NCBI GenBank assembly: GCA_002506875.1
Contig: DAYJ01000083.1
Coordinates: 1,263 to 6,555, forward strand
Length of the DNA stretch: 5,293 nucleotides
Direction: 5' to 3'
Origin: Euryarchaeota archaeon UBA40
GTDB taxonomy: Archaea > Thermoplasmatota > Poseidoniia > Poseidoniales > Thalassarchaeaceae
This document shows positions 1 through 5,208 of the stretch, piece by piece (the first letter of the stretch is position 1; every line of letters begins with the position of its first letter). The position numbers and the translations under genes were made by a program. Below the pieces are notes generated by a model that worked only from the letters and a program-made list of their open reading frames with translations, made no database searches and was not told the DNA's origin.

Positions 1-1
1 C

Positions 2-721
2 AGAGTGGACCATGAATACGTCTTGATTTTCCTTAAGGGAAAACGACCTAGTATTTTCAACAAGGAACCGTTGAAGATTCCCTCTAAGCATGGTGGTAAG
101 ACGATGACGGGTGCTAACATACGCAATTCAGACGGCACTCGTTCAGGGTCGCGTCAAGTCCATATTAACGAACTGAAATGCCCAGGTACTGTGATGGATT
201 TCGGGAATACTTGTGGGGGCGAGAGCCAACTCAAGAGCCAACATCCAGCAGTATTTCCTAATCGATTAGCGCTTGATATGGTGGAATGCTTTTCTCGCCC
301 TGGTGAAATCGTACTAGATCCATTCAATGGTAGTGGAACAACAACTCTCGCAGCACAATCGTCTGGTCGCAGATATATCGGAATCGACATCTCAGAAGAG
401 TACACAAAAATCGCCGAGAGACGTCACGAAACAGAGTTCATTTTCAGAACACCCGTTCAAATCAATTGTTCAATCTGTGAGGTGTCTAAGCCAACAGTAG
501 ATTTCGAATGCGATAGTAAAGGATTTCCAATCACTAGATTTTGTCGGGCATGTTCCGATTCGGAGATGATTTCGGGTGGGCAAAATATGGAACAATGCGC
601 ATCTTGCAGGGAATCGTATCCCAAATCCCTCTTCTATCACTATCCTTTGAGGTTTGATGAAGCAACCGGCCATAGGTTATCGCCGAAAAAGAAAATCTGT
701 TTGTCCTGTAAGGAATCATGA
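2..721 (+). CDS. DNA N6-adenine/N4-cytosine methyltransferase, C-terminal part, fused to a double zinc-finger module (5' partial)
   Basis: The reading frame is open to the left window edge, so the true start lies outside; GTG at 5 is probably internal because DHEYVLIFLKG resembles the segment that follows the catalytic motif in this family. Residue numbers count from that GTG. HPAVFPNRLA (80-89) and VLDPFNGSGTTTL (103-115) are the conserved C-terminal block and the S-adenosylmethionine-binding motif I of the N6_N4_Mtase family. GIDISEEY (126-133) follows as expected. The catalytic (D/N/S)PPY motif would lie upstream, so adenine and cytosine specificity cannot be separated. After the catalytic fold ends near residue 145, an extra tail carries four CxxC pairs (C155/C158, C180/C183, C198/C201, C232/C235), predicted to bind two zinc ions. 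The same tail architecture recurs in the next two genes. The stop overlaps the next start as ATGA, suggesting coupled translation. The gene is AT-rich compared with the right half of the window. Confidence 0.9.
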   Translation, partial: RVDHEYVLIFLKGKRPSIFNKEPLKIPSKHGGKTMTGANIRNSDGTRSGSRQVHINELKCPGTVMDFGNTCGGESQLKSQHPAVFPNRLALDMVECFSRPGEIVLDPFNGSGTTTLAAQSSGRRYIGIDISEEYTKIAERRHETEFIFRTPVQINCSICEVSKPTVDFECDSKGFPITRFCRACSDSEMISGGQNMEQCASCRESYPKSLFYHYPLRFDEATGHRLSPKKKICLSCKES

Positions 722-993
722 ATTGTGGAAGTGATGAATTGAGCACATCGTACTGCTATATCTGCAGAAATCAACTTGACAAATCATCTTTCGATCTTGA
801 TCAAAATGGGAGGGTGATGTTCACTTTCTGTAAATCCTGTTCGGATACTTATAGAATTGACAAGAGTTCAGTTGAATGCAGTTCTTGTTCTAAACTCAAG
901 AGTTCCGAAGAGTTCGTACATTATCGTAAGAGATTCAGAACGGATGGTATGAGAATAAGAGATGGCCGAATCTGTAACGAATGTAAAGATTGA
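718..993 (+). CDS. Small stand-alone double zinc-finger protein, paralogue of the tails of its two neighbours
   Basis: This 91-residue protein consists almost entirely of one module: CxxC pairs at C13/C16, C38/C41, C54/C57 and C86/C89, separated by 21, 12 and 28 residues. Each half reads CxxC, about four residues, an F-containing strand, then CxxC, like the treble-clef or knuckle fingers often attached to phage HNH nucleases. Conserved landmarks shared with the next protein are FCxSCSD (37-43), HYxxRF (68-73) and DGMRxR (76-81). No catalytic residues are seen. It could be a DNA-binding or adaptor subunit, but this is inferred only from the module. The ATG overlaps the upstream stop (ATGA), and a weak AAGGA lies 3 bases before it, so translational coupling is likely. 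The name is descriptive; I do not recognise a specific gene. Confidence 0.8.
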   Translation: MNCGSDELSTSYCYICRNQLDKSSFDLDQNGRVMFTFCKSCSDTYRIDKSSVECSSCSKLKSSEEFVHYRKRFRTDGMRIRDGRICNECKD

Positions 994-1535
994 AATATCC
1001 TCCTTATCACAGTGATATTATGTTCACTTGTTCATCTTGTAAAGTGGAACTTTCTGTAGATTCGTTTGATACTGACCCGTTAAATCCAGGTCACCCCTTG
1101 TACTCTTTTTGTATGAGTTGTTCGGATAAGAATCGAATTGATGATGTCATGGTCAATTGTACCGTATGTCATCGTTCGTTGCCCTCTCATTATTTTCAAC
1201 ATTACCGGACACGATTCAAGAAAGATGGTATGAGGCTTCGAGTAAACCGAAATTGTAAGGATTGTTCTTCGGCGGAATCCGCAATAGTATCCAAACTTAA
1301 GCGTGAAAATACAGCGCCACATTATTTGACAAAATGTCCATTGTGTGAACGAATTGTGTATGAGAAATCCGAGGATATCCCTGACGGTATTGATGCTACC
1401 AACGGACCGTGGCAATGCGACCATGATCACAAAACTAAGAAATTTCGAGGTTATATCTGTAAACCATGCAACGTTGGCGTATCGGGTGATTTAGCAGCTT
1501 ACCAGAGAAACGCTCCTGCTTGGAAAGGGGAATAG
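990..1535 (+). CDS. HNH / recombination endonuclease VII-type nuclease with N-terminal double zinc-finger module
   Basis: Residues 14-92 repeat the module of the two upstream genes (C14/C17, C41/C44, C57/C60, C89/C92; spacings 23, 12, 28). Residues 116-166 match the endonuclease VII family: CPLC (116-119), then QCDHDHKT (142-149) with the catalytic Asp/His pair, FRGYICKPCN (152-161) with the second zinc pair C157/C160, and a GxSG turn. In phage T4 the family resolves branched DNA; many relatives are general HNH nicking or cleaving enzymes. The domain ends soon after the second CxxC, with only about 20 residues beyond it, shorter than T4 endonuclease VII. The start is uncertain. TTG at 990 overlaps the previous stop as TTGA and keeps the linker length seen in the previous protein. 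ATG at 1020 would begin MFTCSSC, just after a dyad at 1005-1017. Neither has a clear ribosome-binding site. Confidence 0.85.
   Translation: MKYPPYHSDIMFTCSSCKVELSVDSFDTDPLNPGHPLYSFCMSCSDKNRIDDVMVNCTVCHRSLPSHYFQHYRTRFKKDGMRLRVNRNCKDCSSAESAIVSKLKRENTAPHYLTKCPLCERIVYEKSEDIPDGIDATNGPWQCDHDHKTKKFRGYICKPCNVGVSGDLAAYQRNAPAWKGE
1005..1017. repeat. 13-base dyad TATCAC-A-GTGATA
   Basis: Two perfect 6-base arms flank a single central A, giving an operator-like palindrome. It ends 2 bases before the ATG at 1020, an alternative start for the nuclease gene. With a 1-base centre it would not form a good RNA hairpin, so if functional it would more likely be a protein-binding site on DNA. Chance occurrence cannot be excluded. 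Confidence 0.4.
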
Positions 1536-1570
1536 TTCACATTTCAATGGAATTGATGATGTGGAGATAT

Positions 1571-1648
1571 TGGTGCTCGTGCCGGGATTTGAACCCGGGT
1601 CGACGGATCGAGAGTCCGTCATGATGGACCGAACTACACTACACGAGC
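1571..1648 (-). tRNA. tRNA-Glu (anticodon CTC), CCA encoded
   Basis: Read on the minus strand, the acceptor arms GCTCGTG and CACGAGC pair perfectly over 7 bp, with discriminator A at 1574 and CCA at 1573-1571. The T arm is CCGGG-TTCAAAT-CCCGG. The anticodon stem is ACGGA/TCCGT around the loop CTCTCGA, giving anticodon CTC at 1612-1610, which reads GAG. The start TAGTGTAGT with a short three-pair D stem is typical of archaeal tRNA-Glu. The body is 75 nt without CCA and no intron is seen. The 3' end faces the accessory zinc-finger/nuclease block, whose last gene stops 35 bases away. Confidence 0.96.
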
Positions 1649-1670
1649 AGTAATTTCATCCAAATCCACT

Positions 1671-1682
1671 CTGTATATGAAA
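1671..1682 (-). promoter_or_regulatory. TATA-like box for tRNA-Glu
   Basis: On the minus strand this reads approximately TTCATATACAG. Its centre is about 29 bases upstream of the mature tRNA 5' end at 1648, the spacing expected for an archaeal TATA box with transcription starting a few bases before the tRNA. A second AT-rich candidate (GATATACTC, around 1695-1703) lies farther upstream. Confidence 0.55.
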
Positions 1683-1710
1683 CAAACCATCTCCGAGTAT
1701 ATCGAAGAAT

Positions 1711-1771
1711 AACTGAAAGTGAAAAGCACAAAATTACAGGTTCACATTCTATTCCATCTTCACTTTCAGTT
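1711..1771. repeat. Perfect 13-bp inverted repeat with 35-base spacer
   Basis: AACTGAAAGTGAA at 1711-1723 is the exact reverse complement of TTCACTTTCAGTT at 1759-1771. Flanking bases do not extend the match. The repeat lies just upstream of the tRNA-Glu promoter, in a stretch with no convincing coding sequence. It could be the stem of a structured RNA, the ends of a tiny mobile or recombination site, or a paired protein-binding site. The sequence does not decide between these. Confidence 0.75.
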
Positions 1772-2037
1772 TACTCTCTATTTCGCTCCTTCATATGCTC
1801 CAGCACGATGTAGTGCCATGAACGCACACCAAGCCTTCTACAGAACGACCACCCGAATTGTAGGCCTCTCTACTCTACAATCCTCTGGGGCAGTAAATGA
1901 ATCACGAGATGGCTCCCTAGTGAGCTCATCAGGACATGTGAATGGGATGCCTGAATCTAGGTTTGCAGGTCCGATTGATCGGCAAAAGGTATCCGAGATG
2001 CCTCGAAGTTGGTTGAGTCTCCATCGTCGTGCTAACC
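1772..2037. other. Non-coding stretch with small dyads, no recognised gene
   Basis: No frame here gives a protein that looks real: the longest plus-strand frame (from GTG 1719 to 2060) has no domain, no ribosome-binding site and an irregular composition. Two local structures are visible. ATTGTAG/CTACAAT at 1857-1863 and 1875-1881 is a perfect 7-bp hairpin with an 11-base loop. CCGAT-TG-ATCGG at 1971-1982 is a short palindrome about 80 bases before the winged-helix gene. I looked for RNase P RNA, SRP RNA and box C/D landmarks and did not find convincing ones. The stretch may be a long 5' leader, an unknown RNA, or the remnant of a decayed gene. Confidence 0.4.
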
Positions 2038-2059
2038 CACGTGCACCGGAGGTGCAGTG
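2038..2059 (+). promoter_or_regulatory. Hairpin enclosing the ribosome-binding site of the winged-helix gene
   Basis: TGCACC (2042-2047) pairs with GGTGCA (2051-2056) around a GGA loop. Skipping G2041 adds CAC (2038-2040) paired with GTG (2057-2059). The strong archaeal ribosome-binding sequence GGAGGTG (2048-2054), 6 bases before the ATG at 2061, therefore lies in the loop and 3' arm. The ribosome-binding site itself decides the start. Occlusion by the hairpin is an inference from base pairing. Confidence 0.6.
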
Positions 2060-2060
2060 A

Positions 2061-2315
2061 ATGAGTCGGACAAAGAGACTCCGTGAGGAAGTACGCACTC
2101 TGCTTGAGAAGAAGGGGGAAGCGAATACTGTGGAGATATTTGATCATCTCAACACACGTTTCTCTTGGGGTGCAACGATGAATCAGGTAGGTAATATCCT
2201 TGCAAAGGATATACGATTTGAGAAGATTGGACACGTTCGTGATTTCTTTCGAGGTGGGCGTTATACCGTTTGCATTTGGGCGCTACGCCAGGTGTCAGTT
2301 GCTGCTGAATCCTAA
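2061..2315 (+). CDS. Small winged-helix (wHTH) protein, probable transcriptional regulator
   Basis: This 84-residue protein begins at ATG 2061, placed by GGAGGTG 6 bases upstream. It has a basic first helix (SRTKRLREEVRTLLEKK, 2-18), a second helix TVEIFDHLNTR (23-33) and a probable recognition helix GATMNQVGNILAKD (37-50). A strand-rich wing FEKIGHVRDFFRGGRYTVCIWAL (53-75) is split by an RGG turn. The order is that of a compact winged-helix DNA-binding domain, with no ligand domain and no membrane segment. It sits 39 bases upstream of the DGGGP synthase gene on the same strand and may be co-transcribed with it. The palindrome at 1971-1982 and the hairpin over its ribosome-binding site are candidate control points. 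Its target is unknown. The winged-helix call rests on the predicted pattern of helices, not on a named family. Confidence 0.75.
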   Translation: MSRTKRLREEVRTLLEKKGEANTVEIFDHLNTRFSWGATMNQVGNILAKDIRFEKIGHVRDFFRGGRYTVCIWALRQVSVAAES

Positions 2316-2354
2316 GCGATTCGATGAAATGCCGACTTCCATTCCATTCGTTCA

Positions 2355-3248
2355 ATGGGCCTAAGTGACGCTTCACAGTTGATGCGTCTTCCAAACACTC
2401 TGATTGGCGGGGGGACTGTATTCGTAGGCGGCCTTCTTGGGGGGGCTGAAGTTACTGCGGATTGGGTAACAGTAAGCCTACACTCTGTCAGTGTCATCGC
2501 TTTCATGGGTTGTTGGAATATATTCAACGATATCATGGATATAGATGTGGATCGAAACAATCGTCCAGATCGCCCCCTTGCATCTGGTAAGGTTAGCATA
2601 GATGACGCACGGTCGTTTGCAATTGGCCTCCTCACGCTTTCTGTTTTCGGATTGTTGGGTGCTGCTGGCTGGGTTACGTACAATGGTTTCGACCTCGCTA
2701 CCTGGCTTCCATCGTTACCAATCTGGTTTGCTGCATTACTGTTGATGGTTCACTATGAGTTTGAAGGTGGCAATAGCCTTCGATTGAAGCACAAAGGTTT
2801 GCCAGGAAATATTGCTGTAAGCCTCTTAGTGGGCATTGTCATCGTTTTTGGTGCAGCATCTGTTGGAGGTTTGTCCAACCCATTGGTATGGATGGTTGGT
2901 CTTACGGCGTTCTGTATCAATAGCGCTCGTGAGATTATCAAGGATGTCGAAGATATGGAGGGTGACATCGGCCGTGAGACCTTGTCGATGCAGATTGGTC
3001 CAAACAGAGCTCGGACGATTGCTTGGCTGATGACGTTACTTGGTTTCGCATCACTGTTCTTACCTTTCGCCCTCGAAGTTCTACCTTCAGGGATGCTTCT
3101 TCTTCTCACGCCCTCTATTCTTGCGATTATCGCTGCAAAGCCTCGAATTCACCAAGGCGATGATCATGGTGCCCAACGGATGTTACGTCTGGCGATTCTT
3201 TTGGGCATGGTCGGGTTCGCCGTCGCAGCGTTACTTCGGAATGCCTGA
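2355..3248 (+). CDS. Digeranylgeranylglyceryl phosphate (DGGGP) synthase, UbiA-family prenyltransferase
   Basis: This 297-residue integral membrane protein is predicted to transfer the second geranylgeranyl chain to geranylgeranylglyceryl phosphate, the second ether-bond step of archaeal membrane lipid synthesis. The first Asp-rich motif NDIMDIDVD (58-66) is followed by NNRPDRPLASG (68-78). The second motif is DVEDMEGD (197-204). Together they bind Mg2+-diphosphate in the UbiA superfamily. KHKGLPGNIAVSLLVG in the middle matches the archaeal DGGGP synthase branch better than ubiquinone- or haem-type relatives. About eight or nine hydrophobic segments are visible, and the length is usual for the family. 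ATG 2355 leaves a short lead into the expected N-terminal LMRLPN segment. No ribosome-binding site is seen, so initiation may be leaderless or depend on the upstream gene. The stop lies 2 bases from the end of the convergent argF gene. Other UbiA substrates cannot be fully excluded. Confidence 0.87.
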   Translation: MGLSDASQLMRLPNTLIGGGTVFVGGLLGGAEVTADWVTVSLHSVSVIAFMGCWNIFNDIMDIDVDRNNRPDRPLASGKVSIDDARSFAIGLLTLSVFGLLGAAGWVTYNGFDLATWLPSLPIWFAALLLMVHYEFEGGNSLRLKHKGLPGNIAVSLLVGIVIVFGAASVGGLSNPLVWMVGLTAFCINSAREIIKDVEDMEGDIGRETLSMQIGPNRARTIAWLMTLLGFASLFLPFALEVLPSGMLLLLTPSILAIIAAKPRIHQGDDHGAQRMLRLAILLGMVGFAVAALLRNA

Positions 3249-3250
3249 CT

Positions 3251-4204
3251 TCAATGAAGTTCAGCAAAGGCTGCCCATGCAGCGGGGTGGATGAGGAAGG
3301 TCAACAACGACATTTGAGCCCACATTCGATTCTCTGCTTGGTCGAATACTACGCTGTTATTCGAATCCATTACTCCATCAGTGACCTCTTCGCCACGGTG
3401 AGCCGGAAGACAATGCATGAAGATGTAATCATCATCTGCGTTCGCTACAAGTTCCTCATTGACTTGAAATCCGCTGAAATCACTCATCTTGTCGGAGAGA
3501 TGCTCTTCTCCCATCGATACGAAAACATCGGTGTAGATTACATTCGCTCCAGTTACTGCATCGACAGGGTCATGAGTCATCCGAATCTTTGCCCCACTTT
3601 CTTTGGCGAGTTTGTCGGTACGCTTTACGACATCCGCATCGGGTTCGTATCCCTTCGGCACAGCATAGGTAATTGACATCCCTAGTGCAGCTGCTGCAAG
3701 CATCAAATCATGGAGTACGTTATTCCCGTCTCCGATCCAAGCAATTCTCACATCTTCTGAATTAGGATGGTTCTCAAGAATCGTCATCACATCCGCCGCT
3801 GCCTGACATGGGTGGTGAAGGTCTGAGAGTGCATTGATGACTGGCACCTGTGCACCTGCGGCAAGTTCAACCACATCCCCATGGGCAAAGCATCGGTAGG
3901 TAATTGCACCAAGGTATCGTGAAAGTACAGCAGCAGTATCAGCCACTGTTTCGGATGAACCAAGTTGTATGTCGTTTTTGAGCAGAGTCAATGGATTTCC
4001 ACCTAATCGGTCGATACCAACTTCGAATGATACACGTGTTCGGGTCGATGGCTTCTCGTAAATTGAACCAATTGTCATACCTGAAAGGGGGGTGAACTCT
4101 TCGAATAGACCATCATCTAGTTTTACTGAGATGGCCCACTCTACAATCCCCTGCAACTCCTCTGGAGTGAGGTCATCTATTGAGAGTAAATGACGCAATT
4201 CCAT
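3251..4204 (-). CDS. argF: Ornithine carbamoyltransferase
   Basis: This cytoplasmic enzyme transfers the carbamoyl group from carbamoyl phosphate to ornithine, giving citrulline in arginine synthesis. Numbered from the TTG at 4210, the carbamoyl-phosphate loop STRTR is at 55-59, followed by FEVGIDRLGG (62-71). HPCQ is at 133-136, the nucleotide-like loop GDGNNV at 160-165, the ornithine SMG loop DVFVSMGEE at 228-236, and HCLPAHRGEEV with the catalytic Cys at 266-276. All are intact, and the length (317-319 residues) is normal. The HDL after GDGNNV replaces the Ser many relatives have nearby, a minor variation. Two starts are possible. ATG 4204 gives a family-like N-terminus (MELRHLLSIDDL). 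TTG 4210 overlaps the GTPase stop as TTGA and has GAGGAG 5 bases upstream. Either way it is translated right after the GTPase gene and probably shares its promoter. It converges on the DGGGP synthase gene with 2 bases between stops. Confidence 0.95.
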   Translation of the reverse strand: MELRHLLSIDDLTPEELQGIVEWAISVKLDDGLFEEFTPLSGMTIGSIYEKPSTRTRVSFEVGIDRLGGNPLTLLKNDIQLGSSETVADTAAVLSRYLGAITYRCFAHGDVVELAAGAQVPVINALSDLHHPCQAAADVMTILENHPNSEDVRIAWIGDGNNVLHDLMLAAAALGMSITYAVPKGYEPDADVVKRTDKLAKESGAKIRMTHDPVDAVTGANVIYTDVFVSMGEEHLSDKMSDFSGFQVNEELVANADDDYIFMHCLPAHRGEEVTDGVMDSNNSVVFDQAENRMWAQMSLLTFLIHPAAWAAFAELH

Positions 4205-4206
4205 TC

Positions 4207-5052
4207 TCAATTACGCTCCTCGTCAAGGTCAGCCGCGAAACCATCCCTCATGTCTGCCATCCCGCCATAGATTCCTTGGACGAACGTCAACACATCGGCT
4301 AGGCCTTCTTCATGCTCGGAGGAGAGTGGGATGAGGCCGGGTATGATGGATGCATCTTGCATTGTACGCAATTGAGCGATAGCAAACTCCACTCGTTGAC
4401 CTGTGGCTATGTCGGCCTGAAGACGATTAGCGGATTCTTCATACAAATCGGCTTCAAGAACATCGAGTCGCTCTCCCCATTCGAGAATCTTTTCCAGAAC
4501 TTCGGGTTCAAGCAAATCCGCCTTTGATAGGAAGTTGGCTGTTGGAAGGGCGAGTCGGAATTGCACGATGTTTGAGAGTAACATCTGTGAGACGAAGCCT
4601 GATGGGGTTTGCGAGAGCATCGGATCAAAGAGGAATACAAGGGCTGCTCGTCCTTGGCCAAGCACATCTACGAGGTGGTTGGATGCTTCACGGAAGGCGA
4701 ATAGTTCGACCTGTCCGGGCGTATCTATTACCAGCATATCGCCATGGAGTCCTTCTAGTTCATCCATGATGTCGTGTGCTTGTGAGGCGACGAGGTCGGC
4801 GGCAAGAATTTGTGCACCGTTTGGCCCGAGATCATAGCGATCCATCACTTCGGATAGTGAGATTAGGTCTCTAACATCGAACTCAGGGTCATAATGGACC
4901 CGTTCTGCCCCTGGATCAAGATTGATTGTGAGTGCATCGACCTCTAAGAATCGGGCCCATCGTTGGAATGCTGTGACGAGTGAACTCTTGCCGGCTCCAG
5001 CGGTACCGACAACGAATAGTACAGGAGGCGTGGTTCCATCAGTGTTAGACAT
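4207..5052 (-). CDS. GPN-loop GTPase
   Basis: This member of the GPN-loop GTPase family (ATP_bind_1) has 281 residues. The P-loop GTAGAGKSS is at 16-24 and the switch-region NLDPGAE at 44-50. The family-defining GPN insertion LGPNGA is at 75-80, which completes the partner's active site across the dimer interface. The Walker B/G3 motif DTPGQVE is at 110-116, the guanine-specificity motif SKAD at 176-179, and the G5-like SS follows later. The eukaryotic relatives assist RNA polymerase assembly and nuclear import; the archaeal role is not settled. I chose ATG 5052, not GTG 5073, because it gives a short family-like N-terminus before the P-loop. A TATA-like box near 5097 would also start transcription at about 5072, within the upstream GTG. 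The last codons overlap the possible TTG start of argF. A functional link to arginine synthesis is not evident. Confidence 0.92.
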   Translation of the reverse strand: MSNTDGTTPPVLFVVGTAGAGKSSLVTAFQRWARFLEVDALTINLDPGAERVHYDPEFDVRDLISLSEVMDRYDLGPNGAQILAADLVASQAHDIMDELEGLHGDMLVIDTPGQVELFAFREASNHLVDVLGQGRAALVFLFDPMLSQTPSGFVSQMLLSNIVQFRLALPTANFLSKADLLEPEVLEKILEWGERLDVLEADLYEESANRLQADIATGQRVEFAIAQLRTMQDASIIPGLIPLSSEHEEGLADVLTFVQGIYGGMADMRDGFAADLDEERN

Positions 5053-5091
5053 GGAGGTGCATGCCTCGACCACGGTTCTTCAAGCATTGGG

Positions 5092-5102
5092 ATTCTATAT
5101 CC
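5092..5102 (-). promoter_or_regulatory. TATA-like box for the GTPase-argF transcript
   Basis: The minus strand reads GGATATAGAAT. With the usual archaeal spacing of about 25 bases, transcription would begin near 5072, leaving a leader of about 20 bases to ATG 5052. An alternative minus-strand AT-rich site is TTGTATAA at 5148-5155. Confidence 0.4.
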
Positions 5103-5124
5103 GTTAAAGTGTCCAACCGGTTTC

Positions 5125-5149
5125 AACCATTTCTTGTTGCAGAATGGTT
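5125..5149. repeat. 7-bp inverted repeat in the divergent intergenic region
   Basis: AACCATT (5125-5131) and AATGGTT (5143-5149) are perfect reverse complements with an 11-base spacer. The right arm runs into the plus-strand TATA-like box. It lies between two divergent genes, where an operator would control both, but 7-bp arms at this spacing also arise by chance. Confidence 0.4.
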
Positions 5150-5155
5150 ATACAA
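5148..5155 (+). promoter_or_regulatory. TATA-like box for the proline-rich gene
   Basis: TTATACAA lies about 58 bases before the ATG at 5209. Transcription from about 5176 would give a leader of roughly 33 bases containing the GGAGATG ribosome-binding site at 5196-5202. The leader also contains GCGGC/GCCGC arms (5170-5174 and 5191-5195) that could form a hairpin directly before that site. Confidence 0.4.
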
Positions 5156-5208
5156 TCAACAACACTGTTGCGGCGTAGCGGCCATGTTGTGCCGCGGAGA
5201 TGATGTAG

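Noticed and set aside
470..1430. Open frames on the minus strand of the zinc-finger block
   Set aside because: They are shadows of genes with conserved cysteine patterns and catalytic motifs on the plus strand.
1..1679. CAGAGTGGA at 1-9 and its reverse complement at 1664-1672, considered as element ends
   Set aside because: It is only 9 bases, one copy lies in coding sequence and the other within the tRNA promoter region; easily explained by chance.
1890..1945. Hammerhead-like CTGATGAG followed by a short GCTC/GAGC stem on the minus strand
   Set aside because: The required GAAA after stem II and the outer stems are absent. It also fails as a box C/D RNA because no C box with matching D box is found.
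1719..2060. Plus-strand open frame of 113 codons from GTG, ending directly before the winged-helix ATG
   Set aside because: No domain, no ribosome-binding site, irregular composition, and the start lies inside the 13-bp inverted repeat. Treated as non-coding pending a codon-substitution test.
1838..2234. Minus-strand open frames over the non-coding stretch and the winged-helix gene
   Set aside because: They have no recognisable domains and run antisense to a gene with a strong ribosome-binding site.
3254..3676. 140-codon plus-strand open frame inside argF
   Set aside because: It is fully antisense to intact ornithine carbamoyltransferase and has no domain of its own.
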